This document shows positions 38,779-46,969 of a stretch of 64,000 nt of DNA, piece by piece; within the stretch, counting starts at the first letter, position 1, and every line of letters begins with the position of its first letter. This DNA comes from Methylomonas sp. EFPC3 (lineage in GTDB: Bacteria; Pseudomonadota; Gammaproteobacteria; Methylococcales; Methylomonadaceae). Made by a program: the position numbers and the translations under genes. Below the pieces are notes generated by a model. That model did not search any database, was not told the DNA's origin, and was given only the letters and a program-made list of their open reading frames with translations. Location: contig NZ_CP116398.1 of the NCBI RefSeq assembly GCF_029643245.1, forward strand, positions 2,976,001 to 3,040,000, given 5' to 3'.

Positions 38779-39333
38779 TTAATGGCCGGCCGCTTTGTCG
38801 GCATCCATTTTGCTGCCGCAACTGCCTTCACCGCCTTTCATCATGGCGCCGCAGCTATGTTCACCGGCTTTTTTATCCGGATTCATCATCGCACCGCAGC
38901 TACCTTCTTCGGCTTGTTTCGGTTTGTCGGCGTTACCATGATCCATACCGCCCATCATGCCCATGCCGCAGGCGCCTTCCTTGCCTTTCATCATCGCACC
39001 GCACATGTTTTCCATGCCCGGCTTCATTTTGCCGCCGCTCATCATGCCGCCGCACATGCCTTCGCCACAGGAACCTTCGGTTTTCTTCGCATCGGATTTT
39101 TTAGCGCCGGCAGCCACTTTCTTACCGTTGCTGTCCATCGCATTGGAACCGCAGGCACCTTGGCTGATTTTGCCGTTGGAATGCTCGGCGTGTGAGGTTG
39201 CAACCTGCATGTAACCGCCGGCCAGTTCCGACAACGCAAACGGATTGGGCTCGGCTTGCGCGTTCGCAGCGATACCGGACAAAAGGGCACCGCCCATTGC
39301 AGCGGCCAACGGAGATTTATTGAATTTTTTCAT
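38779..39333 (-). CDS. Secreted Cys-Gly/Met-rich RiPP precursor, HvfA/bufferin-like
   Basis: 184 aa. A Sec signal peptide (about 1-27, ending ANAQA) is followed by NPFALSELAGGYMQVA, the conserved start of mature proteins in this family. The rest is low in complexity with eight Cys, every one followed by Gly: GACGSN, GSCGEGMCGGMM, NMCGAMM, GACGMGMM, GSCGAMM, HSCGAMM and GSCGSKM. Three sites read EGSCG, close to the EGKCG sites modified in HvfA, and five are followed by Met pairs. Cys and Met richness suggests binding of copper or another soft metal outside the cytoplasm. A good ribosome site (GAGAGGA) precedes the ATG. It heads the operon with DedA, MNIO and DUF2063. Confidence 0.85.
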   Translation of the reverse strand: MKKFNKSPLAAAMGGALLSGIAANAQAEPNPFALSELAGGYMQVATSHAEHSNGKISQGACGSNAMDSNGKKVAAGAKKSDAKKTEGSCGEGMCGGMMSGGKMKPGMENMCGAMMKGKEGACGMGMMGGMDHGNADKPKQAEEGSCGAMMNPDKKAGEHSCGAMMKGGEGSCGSKMDADKAAGH

Positions 39334-39437
39334 TTAGCTATCCTCTCGTGCGTTTTTGTAATTATGTTATCCGGCCTTCGTCCGGCCGCATTACGACGGG
39401 CAAACGTCCTGCTGCTTCGATTCTGATTATTGCATAC

Positions 39438-40073
39438 TCACGCTAGATTCTTGTCCTTAAATTCGCAAAGGTCGGCAATACAACAAGCCTCGCAGCGGGG
39501 TTTGCGGGCGATACAGATGTAGCGGCCGTGCAGAATCAACAAATGATGTGCATCTTTCTTGTGGGATTTCGGCACCGTCTTGTCCAATTTTTTCTCCACC
39601 TCAAGCACGTTTTTTCCCGGCGCCAGACCGGTGCGGTTCGCGACCCGGAAAATATGGGTATCGACCGCGATGGTCGGTTGCCCAAACGCGGTATTCAAAA
39701 TCACGTTAGCCGTCTTGCGGCCGACGCCGGCCAGCGCCTCTAACGCTTCTCGCTCGCGGGGCACCTCGCCTTGGTGCTTTTCCAACAGAGTCTGACAAAG
39801 TTTTATGACATTTGCCGCCTTGCTGTTAAATAAACCGATGGTTTTGATATGTTCTTTTAAGCCGTCTTCGCCCAAAGCCAAAATCGCCTGCGGTGTATTC
39901 GCCACCGGAAACAGCTTGGCGGTAGCTTTATTAACCCCCTTATCGGTCGCCTGTGCCGACAGCACCACCGCCACCAATAATTCGAACGGCGAACTGTAAT
40001 TTAACTCTGTCGTGGGGTTAGGCGTGGCCTCGGCCAGACGTTCGAAAATGGCCAGGCGTTTGTCGTTATTCAT
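39438..40073 (-). CDS. nth: Endonuclease III (DNA glycosylase/AP lyase)
   Basis: 211 aa, the normal length. The helix-hairpin-helix region is LEALAGVGRKTANVILNTAFG with catalytic Lys in GRKTAN, the catalytic Asp in AVDTHIFRVANR, and the C-terminal [4Fe-4S] cluster C-x6-C-x2-C-x5-C appears as CIARKPRCEACCIADLC. Nth removes oxidised pyrimidines in base-excision repair. It is upstream of the precursor gene on the same strand with about 100 bases between, so it is probably a separate unit. Confidence 0.96.
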   Translation of the reverse strand: MNNDKRLAIFERLAEATPNPTTELNYSSPFELLVAVVLSAQATDKGVNKATAKLFPVANTPQAILALGEDGLKEHIKTIGLFNSKAANVIKLCQTLLEKHQGEVPREREALEALAGVGRKTANVILNTAFGQPTIAVDTHIFRVANRTGLAPGKNVLEVEKKLDKTVPKSHKKDAHHLLILHGRYICIARKPRCEACCIADLCEFKDKNLA

Positions 40074-40269
40074 ACCGGATCGATACCCTCGGGTTTAAGT
40101 TTTCCAGGCAATTAAACATTCGGCAAGCAAGTCCAGGCAATCCCTCTGCTGCCCGCCACCTGAAATTCGATAACGCGGATTTGGCCGGAACCATTCCGCG
40201 CCCCGCCAGTCTCTAGCTGGCACCCAAGCGGGTGCGCAGAACCACTACACACATCAATTCGGGGGAATT

Positions 40270-40605
40270 ATGAAAACGTTATCAAGCATTATCCTAAGCG
40301 CACTGTTGCTAGCCGCTACCGGCGCCCTTGCAGAAGAACACGCCGCCACCGCACTGGAACACGCCAATCAGGCCGTCACCCACGGCAAAGCCGGCCATGC
40401 CTCGGTATTGGTAGAACACGCCGAAGCCGCTCTGCCTCATGCCAAAAAAGGCGCCGAAGTTGCCAAAGGCGAAGCCAAAACCCATCTCGATGCCGGCGTC
40501 AAATCGTTGGAAAGCGCGATAGAACACGGCAAGATGGGCCATGCCGACGTTGCGACCAAAGCCGCCGAGGAAGCCGTCGAACATATCAAGGCCGGCAATA
40601 AATAA
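40270..40605 (+). CDS. SmbP-like small His-rich periplasmic metal-binding protein
   Basis: 111 aa. A Sec signal peptide (about 1-21, ending ALAEE) precedes an Ala/His-rich helical protein built from irregular repeats such as ALEHANQAVTHGKAGHA, LVEHAEAALPHAKKGAE and SAIEHGKMGHADVA. This is the pattern of SmbP, the small copper-binding protein first known from Nitrosomonas. Regular placement of His on one helix face fits surface metal binding. A strong ribosome site GGGGG precedes the ATG. It lies 1 kb from the Cys/Met-rich precursor operon, in the opposite orientation. Confidence 0.85.
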   Translation: MKTLSSIILSALLLAATGALAEEHAATALEHANQAVTHGKAGHASVLVEHAEAALPHAKKGAEVAKGEAKTHLDAGVKSLESAIEHGKMGHADVATKAAEEAVEHIKAGNK

Positions 40606-40692
40606 CCTGTCAAACTCCCGCAATCAGAATTCAACCGCGGCCTGAGGCCGCCGGGTAGAGACGCCATCGACTGCTTCTCTACCCGCAATCCA

Positions 40693-41526
40693 TCATACCG
40701 ACACGGCTCCGGCTATGTGCGGGTGGGCTTGATAATCCAATAACTGAAAATCGGCGAATCGGTAATCGAAAATCGACTCCGGCCGGCGCCCGAACTGCAA
40801 ACGCGGCGGCGGCAAAGGTTGGCGACTCAACTGCAACTCGACTTGGGCAAAATGGTTGCGGTAAACGTGCACATCGCCGAACGACATGATCAATTCGCCG
40901 ACTTCGAAGCCACATTGCTGGGCCAACATGTGCGTAAATAACGCCACACTGGCTTGGTTGTACGGCACGCCCAAAAAACAGTCGGCACTGCGTTGGGTCA
41001 TCATGCAGGACAATTTACCGTTCGCCACGTAAAACTGGTACAGCACGTGGCACGGCGGCAATGCCATTCTGCCGGCCGCCGCATTTTCACGCGGCCCGAT
41101 CGATTCGTCCGGCAGAAAACCCACGTTCCAGGCGCTGACCAGGTGCCGGCGCGAGTCGGGTTTGCGCTTCAAGCCATCAACCAGAATCTCGATCTGATCA
41201 AAACGCCTTCCATCCGGCCCCAACCAGTTGCGCCACTGCGCGCCGTAAACCGGGCCCAGCTCGCCATCCGGCGTTGCCCATTCGTCCCAGATCGTGACGC
41301 CGTGGTCGTTCAGGTATTTGATATTGGTGTCGCCGCGCAAAAACCAGAGCAACTCGTAAGCTATCGACTTGAAGTGCAGTTTTTTGGTGGTTAACAACGG
41401 AAACCCATCGGCCAGGTTGTAACGGATTTGCCGGCCGAAAACCGAACGGGTACCGGTGCCGGTACGGTCGCTTTTATCGACGCCGTTGGCCATGATATCG
41501 GCCAGAAGCTCTAAATATGGTTGCAT
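40693..41526 (-). CDS. thyA: Thymidylate synthase
   Basis: 277 aa, ThyA type. Motifs: [14 protein letters not shown], the catalytic Cys in [25 protein letters not shown] and the dUMP contact HVYRNH. ThyA makes dTMP from dUMP with methylenetetrahydrofolate. It has an 11-residue insert-like region ([12 protein letters not shown]) before the catalytic block, compatible with E. coli-type variation. It is convergent with the SmbP-like gene; the gap of about 87 bases has no clear terminator. Confidence 0.96.
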   Translation of the reverse strand: MQPYLELLADIMANGVDKSDRTGTGTRSVFGRQIRYNLADGFPLLTTKKLHFKSIAYELLWFLRGDTNIKYLNDHGVTIWDEWATPDGELGPVYGAQWRNWLGPDGRRFDQIEILVDGLKRKPDSRRHLVSAWNVGFLPDESIGPRENAAAGRMALPPCHVLYQFYVANGKLSCMMTQRSADCFLGVPYNQASVALFTHMLAQQCGFEVGELIMSFGDVHVYRNHFAQVELQLSRQPLPPPRLQFGRRPESIFDYRFADFQLLDYQAHPHIAGAVSV

Positions 41527-41611
41527 AGCAAGTTAAGCGGACAAATTGCCTCAGTATAACGGGGACGGGGGATAACGCGTAAACGGTTATGCACGTACCG
41601 GCAGCCCTTGG

Positions 41612-42760
41612 CTATAAATATTGCAACCAACGCCACTGCGGCCGCGCCGCTTTGAACGCCTCGAACCAACGGCAAACCGGATACAGCATCATCAACACCA
41701 GCAGCCAGACACCGTAAACGCCGGGCAGTCCGAAGCCGTAATAGGCCGGCCAATCTTTTTGCCAGATACCGCCGCCGACCACGACCGCCACCGGTCCGCC
41801 GCTAACCAAGGCCACCAGCACCGCCAAACCGTGGATTGCATGGAGATGGATCAGATAATAAAACAACGGCGTTCTGCCGAACACCTGCAGCACCGCTATC
41901 GGCCGGGACGCAAGCGCCAGAAACATCAATGCCGGCCCCAGCGTCATCAATAGATACAACAAGGAAGGCGGATATTTGTGGCAGTTTAAAAACGACAACA
42001 ACGTAAATACCGGATCGGGGTAAGCTTGCCACGGCTGCGGATCGCCGTATGAATTGCTGTAGCGCAACAATATGAAGGCAGCAAACAAGCCGCCGCCCAA
42101 GCACGCCAGCCGCCGCGGTTTGCGCCATTGCTCTGCATCCAACAAATGGCCGAAACCGTAGCCCAAGGCCATCACGCCGATCCACGGAATCAGGGGGTAG
42201 TAAGGATTCAACACAAACCCGCCGCCGAAATCGATGTCATCGCCGGTATGTAACACCGACCACCAGGGCCCGAACCACCCCATCTCGGCCGGTTTCAAGC
42301 CGTCAAACACGTTATGGCCGACAACCATCAAGCCGCCGATGGCGACCACCCAACCCAGCGGCAATTTGACCAGCACCGCCAAAACCATCATCGACCAACC
42401 CAGCGCCCACAACACGCCGGCGTCGACGTGGCGCAAATCGGCACGAAAATTCCAGGCCCAAGCTTCAACCGTAACCACCAGCAGCAGCAATAACAAACCG
42501 CGCTTGGCCAGAAAGCCGCTGACCGGTGCGGCCGGCCCACGTTTAGCCGCCCACAACCAGGCGCTGGTACCGGCCAGAAACACGAACACCGCCGCACAGA
42601 AATGGGTAATCCAGCGGGTCATGAACAGTGCCGCGGAGGTTTTCTGCAAATCGGTAGGATCGAAATGAGAGATGCTGAAAAAATCGCGAGTATGGTCTAG
42701 CGTCATCAATATCATGACCAAACCGCGCAGATTATCCAAACAAGCGATACGTCGGACCAT
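41612..42760 (-). CDS. DUF1624/HGSNAT-type multi-pass membrane protein
   Basis: About 382 aa from the ATG at 42760, preceded by GGGTGG; the longer TTG start is less likely. The opening RIACLDNLRGLVMILMTLDHTRDFF with the catalytic-looking His, followed by about ten membrane segments, is typical of the heparan-alpha-glucosaminide N-acetyltransferase-like (DUF1624/YeiB-related) family. Members are thought to move acyl groups across the membrane to sugars. The substrate is unknown, and its neighbours give no clue. Confidence 0.75.
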   Translation of the reverse strand: MVRRIACLDNLRGLVMILMTLDHTRDFFSISHFDPTDLQKTSAALFMTRWITHFCAAVFVFLAGTSAWLWAAKRGPAAPVSGFLAKRGLLLLLLVVTVEAWAWNFRADLRHVDAGVLWALGWSMMVLAVLVKLPLGWVVAIGGLMVVGHNVFDGLKPAEMGWFGPWWSVLHTGDDIDFGGGFVLNPYYPLIPWIGVMALGYGFGHLLDAEQWRKPRRLACLGGGLFAAFILLRYSNSYGDPQPWQAYPDPVFTLLSFLNCHKYPPSLLYLLMTLGPALMFLALASRPIAVLQVFGRTPLFYYLIHLHAIHGLAVLVALVSGGPVAVVVGGGIWQKDWPAYYGFGLPGVYGVWLLVLMMLYPVCRWFEAFKAARPQWRWLQYL

Positions 42761-42853
42761 ATTGCGTGCCACCCAAGCCAAATCGGCTTAGCTTATCGGC
42801 GGAGTAGCGGAAGTCAATCGATGCCGGCCGATGAAACCTCCGGATTTGATGAA

Positions 42854-42899
42854 AGCCGACCGGCAGATCCGTAATAATCTTGGACCTGACCGGTCGGCT
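42854..42899. repeat. Perfect 10-bp inverted repeat
   Basis: AGCCGACCGG (42854-42863) and CCGGTCGGCT (42890-42899) are perfect inverted copies with a 26-base spacer, in the gap between a small membrane-protein gene and the DUF1624 gene. No T-run follows on either strand. It may be an extragenic palindrome or a weak transcription stop. Confidence 0.4.
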
Positions 42900-42960
42900 A
42901 CTGCCCAGACAATTGCAGCCCTAACTGTTGGTTTAGCGGCATCGCCTGTGCTTCGGGTAC

Positions 42961-43155
42961 TTAAATCACACCCAAGCTGGTGCAAAGCAATAGCAGGCTG
43001 GAACAGCAAATCGAGATCAGGACAGTCAATGCCAGCGCGACATCGGCAAAACAAGCCAAGTAAGCGAATATCTTATGCCCGTCGATGGCTTTGGCTTGAA
43101 CTACGGCAACCTGGGCAAAATCTGCGATTTTCGGGTGATGGTGTAAGGTGTTCAT
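42961..43155 (-). CDS. Small single-pass membrane protein, unknown
   Basis: 64 aa from the ATG at 43155, which has GGGGG 5-9 bases before it; the frame extends to 43308 without support. The sequence MNTLHHHPKIADFAQVAVVQ begins with three His; a hydrophobic stretch (about 40-60, ALALTVLISICCSSLLLLC) follows with three Cys. No family is recognised. It is the only gene in about 700 bases between the DUF1624 and the His-rich genes. The good ribosome site argues that it is real. Confidence 0.5.
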   Translation of the reverse strand: MNTLHHHPKIADFAQVAVVQAKAIDGHKIFAYLACFADVALALTVLISICCSSLLLLCTSLGVI

Positions 43156-43450
43156 AATCGCCCCCGGTATATGGTTTTGTGGCGTCAAAACACCTGCATA
43201 AAGCGAACCTGGGCATAAAACCTGTTGAAAATCAAAGCCGACAACCGCCGCAACAGCCGAACACCGCTGCGACCCAGCGGCAATTGTCAAAAAACGCGAC
43301 ACGCGCAACGTCGCGCGATCGCCTCAATCGGCTGTCAGAACTCAGCAAATTCGAGGACCGATGCGCCAACGCCGGCCGTCAGTTCCCGCACTCACGGCTG
43401 ACGCCGTCAAATATTCCGACACCCGGCCGGGATCGGCTAAGCGACGGCAA

Positions 43451-43639
43451 TCAGTGATGCCAATGGTGGCGGTGATGGCGATGATGCCAACCGCCGTGGT
43501 GCGGGCCGGCGTCGTAGCCATAGCCGCCGTAAGGCGCGTAGTAACCGGCCGAACGCTGACCGTAGGGCACATAGGCCACGCATCCCGACAGCAACAACAG
43601 TCCGGCCAACAAAAACAATAAACGCAGGTAGCGACGCAT
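43451..43639 (-). CDS. Small His/Tyr/Gly-rich lipoprotein
   Basis: 62 aa. A lipoprotein signal peptide with lipobox LLSGC (Cys at about residue 20) is followed by VAYVPYGQRSAGYYAPYGGYGYD and a C-terminal block with about ten His in 15 residues (GGWHHRHHRHHWHH). It probably sits in the outer or inner membrane by its lipid. The His tail suggests metal binding. It starts 2 bases after the stop of the preceding small secreted His-rich gene, so the two are co-translated. Confidence 0.65.
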   Translation of the reverse strand: MRRYLRLLFLLAGLLLLSGCVAYVPYGQRSAGYYAPYGGYGYDAGPHHGGWHHRHHRHHWHH

Positions 43640-43641
43640 GA

Positions 43642-43920
43642 CTACCAGCCTCGCCGGTAGTCGAAATCCCGATACGGGCCGGATCGGTCATAGCGGTAGT
43701 ATCTGGGCGGCGTCAGCTCGCGATACCCCGGCGGTATGGGGCGAACACCCCAGTACGGCTGAGAGTACGCGGGATAGTAAGGCCGGTCGTAGCCCCAGAA
43801 ACGGGGGTGATGATGTCTGTGGTGATGATCGTGGCGACCATAGCCCCAATCCCCGCCGTGCGCGGCCGCCACACCGGAAAACGATAAACAAAATACCGTG
43901 ATTGCTAATAGCCTGAACAT
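43642..43920 (-). CDS. Small secreted His/Tyr/Arg-rich protein
   Basis: 92 aa. A Sec signal peptide (about 1-20, ending VAAAHG) is followed by GGDWGYGRHDHHHRHHHPRFWGYDRPYYPAYS and an aromatic, Arg- and Pro-rich tail. A very strong ribosome site (GGAGGATAT before the ATG) supports expression. No known family is recognised; His clusters suggest metal binding and the Tyr/Arg pattern resembles short envelope proteins of unknown role. It forms a pair with the lipoprotein gene immediately downstream. Confidence 0.65.
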   Translation of the reverse strand: MFRLLAITVFCLSFSGVAAAHGGDWGYGRHDHHHRHHHPRFWGYDRPYYPAYSQPYWGVRPIPPGYRELTPPRYYRYDRSGPYRDFDYRRGW

Positions 43921-44348
43921 ATATCCTCCTTCGCGGACTGTTTCAGTTGCGGCAGATTGTTCTCGGTTCAGCTTAATGGCCGCTTAGCCGGACGCTAACG
44001 GGTATCTTGTACTTGGGGCTGCGGGGGGCGCCATGACGGACTCCGAAAGCCGATCCTATTTTTGTCCGGCACCAACGCCGATTTCGACTACAGTTTTGCT
44101 TGCTGCTGCCAAACAAACTGCATCACCGGAAAGTCGATACGGAATCGGCAACCACCCGAAACGGCCGGAAATTGCATCAGGTTTGCAGCACTTTGCTTGG
44201 CTGCTGGCGTTGCTGAGAGTCGGCGGTTAACCCAAAACCGGTTGAACCTCCCGCAAAAATTTAACTGACTTTATGGGCTACCCTGGCTAAAGCCAAACCA
44301 AACCGCGGAAAACAACAAAAGCTTAATCTTAAAGAAGGTAGGTAAACG
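43921..44348. other. 428-base gap without a supported gene
   Basis: I see no convincing gene. A 65-codon plus-strand frame at 44033-44230 lacks a ribosome site and any family pattern. The end of the gap carries AAGAAGG, the ribosome site of the next gene. The stretch must contain the divergent promoters for the His-rich pair and the 173-aa gene, but I could not pick out clear hexamers. Confidence 0.4.
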
Positions 44349-44870
44349 ATGGGATATTGCGACTATTTATATCGGCCGGACAACATAATTGGCTACAGTG
44401 GAGACTTGGACAATAATCCTACAGTGTATTTTGTTACCGAATCGAGAGATGAAAACGGGGCCATAAAAACCAAACAAGTCGGTGACGTCGCCCAGATTCT
44501 GTTTCTGAACGGCCACATCACCCAGGCGCATGGCCAGGCAAACAACATAGGCAGAGAGCTGGTAACCGAATCGTATTCTTACAGCATAATGAACGTCGAA
44601 CCGGACAAGATAGACGGTTTTAATCCGAACCAAATTCAGGGAAAAAGGTTGCAGGAAACCTATCATCAAAGCGAAGTGCCTCTGCCCACTCCCGGTTTTT
44701 ACCCAACTCCCGATGGTTTTTCGGATTTTCATGTCAGCCGCAGTGTCTTCAAACCCGTGGATATGAAGGATTACGCCACGCTAATGAAATTAGCCAACGC
44801 GATTGCAAAATTTCCGCGGCTGAAGCAAATGTTTGGCCCTCTAGACGATGGATATATCAGGCGCCTATAG
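44349..44870 (+). CDS. Hypothetical protein, 173 aa
   Basis: Begins MGYCDYLYRPDNIIGYSGDLDNNPTVY in two parts, with ribosome site AAGAAGGTAGG before the ATG. There is no signal peptide, membrane segment or recognised motif. The middle is hydrophilic (TKQVGDVAQILFLNGHITQAHGQ) and a Pro-rich loop (VPLPTPGFYPTPDGFSD) separates it from a helical end (DYATLMKLANAIAKFPRLKQMFG). Codon use and AT content differ somewhat from the housekeeping genes, as expected for an accessory gene. Function unknown. Confidence 0.65.
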   Translation: MGYCDYLYRPDNIIGYSGDLDNNPTVYFVTESRDENGAIKTKQVGDVAQILFLNGHITQAHGQANNIGRELVTESYSYSIMNVEPDKIDGFNPNQIQGKRLQETYHQSEVPLPTPGFYPTPDGFSDFHVSRSVFKPVDMKDYATLMKLANAIAKFPRLKQMFGPLDDGYIRRL

Positions 44871-45280
44871 TCGGTGACCCGATCTTGAATGCTTTACCGG
44901 ATAACCATTCTCGGTCCCTTGGTCTCGGCCTGGGTCGAATGCCTCTCAGAACGCTCTGATTACGCCGCACGGAGCCTGGATTGCGCAACGCCGTCCAGGC
45001 TGGTCAGGATGGGCCAAGCGGACTGACCACGCAAAGCTCGGCAGATTCGGCCGCAGGCCTTTAGAAATCGACAAACCAACCGCCTTGTTCCAAACCTGAC
45101 AGTTTGTCAGTTTTCCACTACCCCTTCGTACCCCAAACCCCCTGATTCCATTCGGCCGGATAGGGCTTAACGCGCTAACAAACCACGGCTGGCGACACTT
45201 CTCCAACCGCTGTCGTGCTTGGTATTCATCTTGCTGGCTTAACAGAAAATTCTTGCTCATCAGCCAATCAGGTAAAGACC
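44871..45280. other. 410-base gap without a supported gene
   Basis: No gene is supported. A small hairpin CTGACA-GTT-TGTCAG followed by TTTT (45101-45119 region) could be a weak terminator on the plus strand. The last bases carry the ribosome site of the J-domain gene. Confidence 0.35.
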
Positions 45281-45817
45281 ATGCACCACAATCCGTGGCC
45301 GGAAGAAGAACAGCTATGGGTCATTTGGAACGGCTCGCTCGGCATCGTCGATACCGTGACCATCGGCCTGATTAAAGCCAGTCCGCAGGCGAGGTATGCC
45401 TGGCTGGAAGAGCCCTACGACATGGTTGGCCCGTTCAACCTCGACGAGCTGGAAACGAACGGTTGGATAGGCTTCGAAGCTTGCACGGTGATGTCGCGGC
45501 AAAAATGGCAGGACGACCAAGTGGAATTGCGCCGGGAGTCGTTGAAACTCCGCCGCGCGGCACAGGAAAGACTTTACGAATACCAGGCCCGGCACAACCA
45601 AAGCCGTTTTCAGGCTCTCAGCCAGGATCGCCGCTTCAGCGAACGGCGACACCGGGAAGCATTGCACCTGCCGCTCGACGGCGTACTGAAAGCCTCCCAG
45701 ATTAAAACCGCATTTCAGCGCCTCGCCCAAAAAACCCACCCCGACGTCGGCGGCAGCCACGAGCAATTCATTCGAATTACCGAAGCCCGCAATGCCTTAC
45801 TGGAACGAGCATCGTAA
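45281..45817 (+). CDS. Protein with C-terminal J domain
   Basis: 178 aa from the ATG at 45281 (AGGTAAAGACC before it); an upstream in-frame start at 45215 lacks support. The N-terminal part (about 1-75, WPEEEQLWVIWNGSLGIVDTVTIGLIKASPQ) is unknown. A charged helical linker leads to a C-terminal J-domain-like segment (about 125-178): LPLDGVLKASQIKTAFQRLAQKTHPDVGGSHEQFIRITEARNALL, with an intact HPD. J domains stimulate DnaK; in most co-chaperones they are N-terminal, so the C-terminal place suggests a DnaK-recruiting adaptor for an unknown client or complex. Confidence 0.7.
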   Translation: MHHNPWPEEEQLWVIWNGSLGIVDTVTIGLIKASPQARYAWLEEPYDMVGPFNLDELETNGWIGFEACTVMSRQKWQDDQVELRRESLKLRRAAQERLYEYQARHNQSRFQALSQDRRFSERRHREALHLPLDGVLKASQIKTAFQRLAQKTHPDVGGSHEQFIRITEARNALLERAS

Positions 45818-46038
45818 ATGAACCCGGCAAACAGGCAATGGCAGCGGCGACCTTGGCTTAACGTGCTGTTTGGCCTGCCGTAATTGGCGTTGCCAACAGT
45901 GCAATCCGCGGTTACGCCGATTTGGCGAATGACGCGGGAAGAAAAGAATTCGGCCGCAAATGCCGGACTAACCAGACCGAATAGACAACGTTGTCCAACG
46001 GTCAGCTGATGATAATAATCCAAACGAATGAGAGATTT

Positions 46039-46281
46039 ATGGCTAAAGATTTAAACGAATTACGCGCGGTCTTGGACAAAATGGAAGAAATCGTCAAAAG
46101 CATGAGCGAAATGGACTCGGAAATCCTGGATTTCGTCGACGCGAATTATCCGGCTGCACTGAACGATCAAAAAGTCTTGCAGGCCTTCAAAAATATCGGC
46201 GACGCCGAAGACGAATTGCAAAGACAACTGGGTTTGTTACGTTCCCGGTTGGCGGCCAATATTCCGGAATTGAACGGCTGA
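46039..46281 (+). CDS. Small coiled-coil protein, unknown
   Basis: 80 aa from the ATG at 46039 (GAGAG a few bases before it). Acidic helical protein (MAKDLNELRAVLDKMEEIV..., GDAEDELQRQLGLLRSRLAAN) with heptad-like spacing of Leu and Met. No family is recognised. It is followed by a strong hairpin, so it probably is a single-gene unit or the end of one with the J-domain gene. Confidence 0.6.
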   Translation: MAKDLNELRAVLDKMEEIVKSMSEMDSEILDFVDANYPAALNDQKVLQAFKNIGDAEDELQRQLGLLRSRLAANIPELNG

Positions 46282-46298
46282 CAAATGGCTGAAACTAA

Positions 46299-46320
46299 CT
46301 AGGCGAGTAAACTCGCCTAG
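46299..46320. terminator. Strong hairpin between convergent genes
   Basis: CTAGGCGAG (46299-46307), loop TAAA, CTCGCCTAG (46312-46320): a perfect 9-bp stem. The plus strand continues CTTAAATTTT, a partial T-run. It lies between the convergent coiled-coil and secreted-protein genes and may end both transcripts. Confidence 0.7.
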
Positions 46321-46333
46321 CTTAAATTTTGAC

Positions 46334-46963
46334 CTATTGGAATTTAAGGTGCGACTTGATACGGACTGGCTTTGAATGACGATGCTTTGGGCAATCATTC
46401 TGTTCTACAGAGGACTCAATCGAATCAACCGAAAACTGTACCAGTTGTCCATTCGGCCCACCATCTTTCTGAAGCCAGCCATAAGTTAAAGTTGGACCAC
46501 CGTCAAATTTAGACAAGTCGAATGATAATGGCAGATTGGTATCTACCAGCGCTTCGGTACTGCCGGATTTGCTGGAAAGATTAATACCGATTGAACCTTC
46601 AGAATAAAGCTCATTGTCCACTAATATAGAATTGCCAGAAATAGTAACCATATCCTCTACATTACCGCCTTGGTTATCATATAGTGTGATGTTTATCCCT
46701 TTAGAAATTACAATATGATCGCCAAAGCTTGCCGACACTACAAAGGGAGCTGGAATACTGTAAGAAGCGTAATTCGGTGCCGAGAGGTCTTGAGGCTGAC
46801 TCTCGTAAGACAAAATGCCGGTAACAGTGTCTCCTGACGCGGCCAAACCGCCACCATATATAACTTTACCGGTAAACTTAAGTGTCACCAATTCAGCCTG
46901 CGCAAATCCGGACGCAAAAATCAAAACGGATGCCAACACTGGAAGCTTTTTATTTGAGGACAT
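46334..46963 (-). CDS. Secreted protein, unknown
   Basis: 209 aa from the ATG at 46963 with AGGTG before it. A Sec signal peptide (about 1-24, ASVLIFASGFAQA) is followed by a beta-rich sequence: LVTLKFTGKVIYGGG, GDTVTGILSYESQPQDL, ASFGDHIVISKGINITLYDN. This pattern (fusion of a short beta protein with G-D-x-V-x-G-x-x-S-Y) is common in proteins that carry PEP-CTERM sorting tails, but here the C-terminus (HRHSKPVRIKSHLKFQ) has no PEP motif or membrane anchor. The last 20 residues could be out-of-frame replacement of such a tail. Function unknown. Confidence 0.65.
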   Translation of the reverse strand: MSSNKKLPVLASVLIFASGFAQAELVTLKFTGKVIYGGGLAASGDTVTGILSYESQPQDLSAPNYASYSIPAPFVVSASFGDHIVISKGINITLYDNQGGNVEDMVTISGNSILVDNELYSEGSIGINLSSKSGSTEALVDTNLPLSFDLSKFDGGPTLTYGWLQKDGGPNGQLVQFSVDSIESSVEQNDCPKHRHSKPVRIKSHLKFQ

Positions 46964-46969
46964 AAACAC

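Noticed and set aside
38782-39195. Ala/His/Phe-rich plus-strand frame opposite the RiPP precursor
   Set aside because: Product of reading the CG/Met repeats backwards. The minus-strand gene has a signal peptide, ribosome site and operon partners.
44033-44230. 65-codon plus-strand frame
   Set aside because: No ribosome site, no family and atypical composition.
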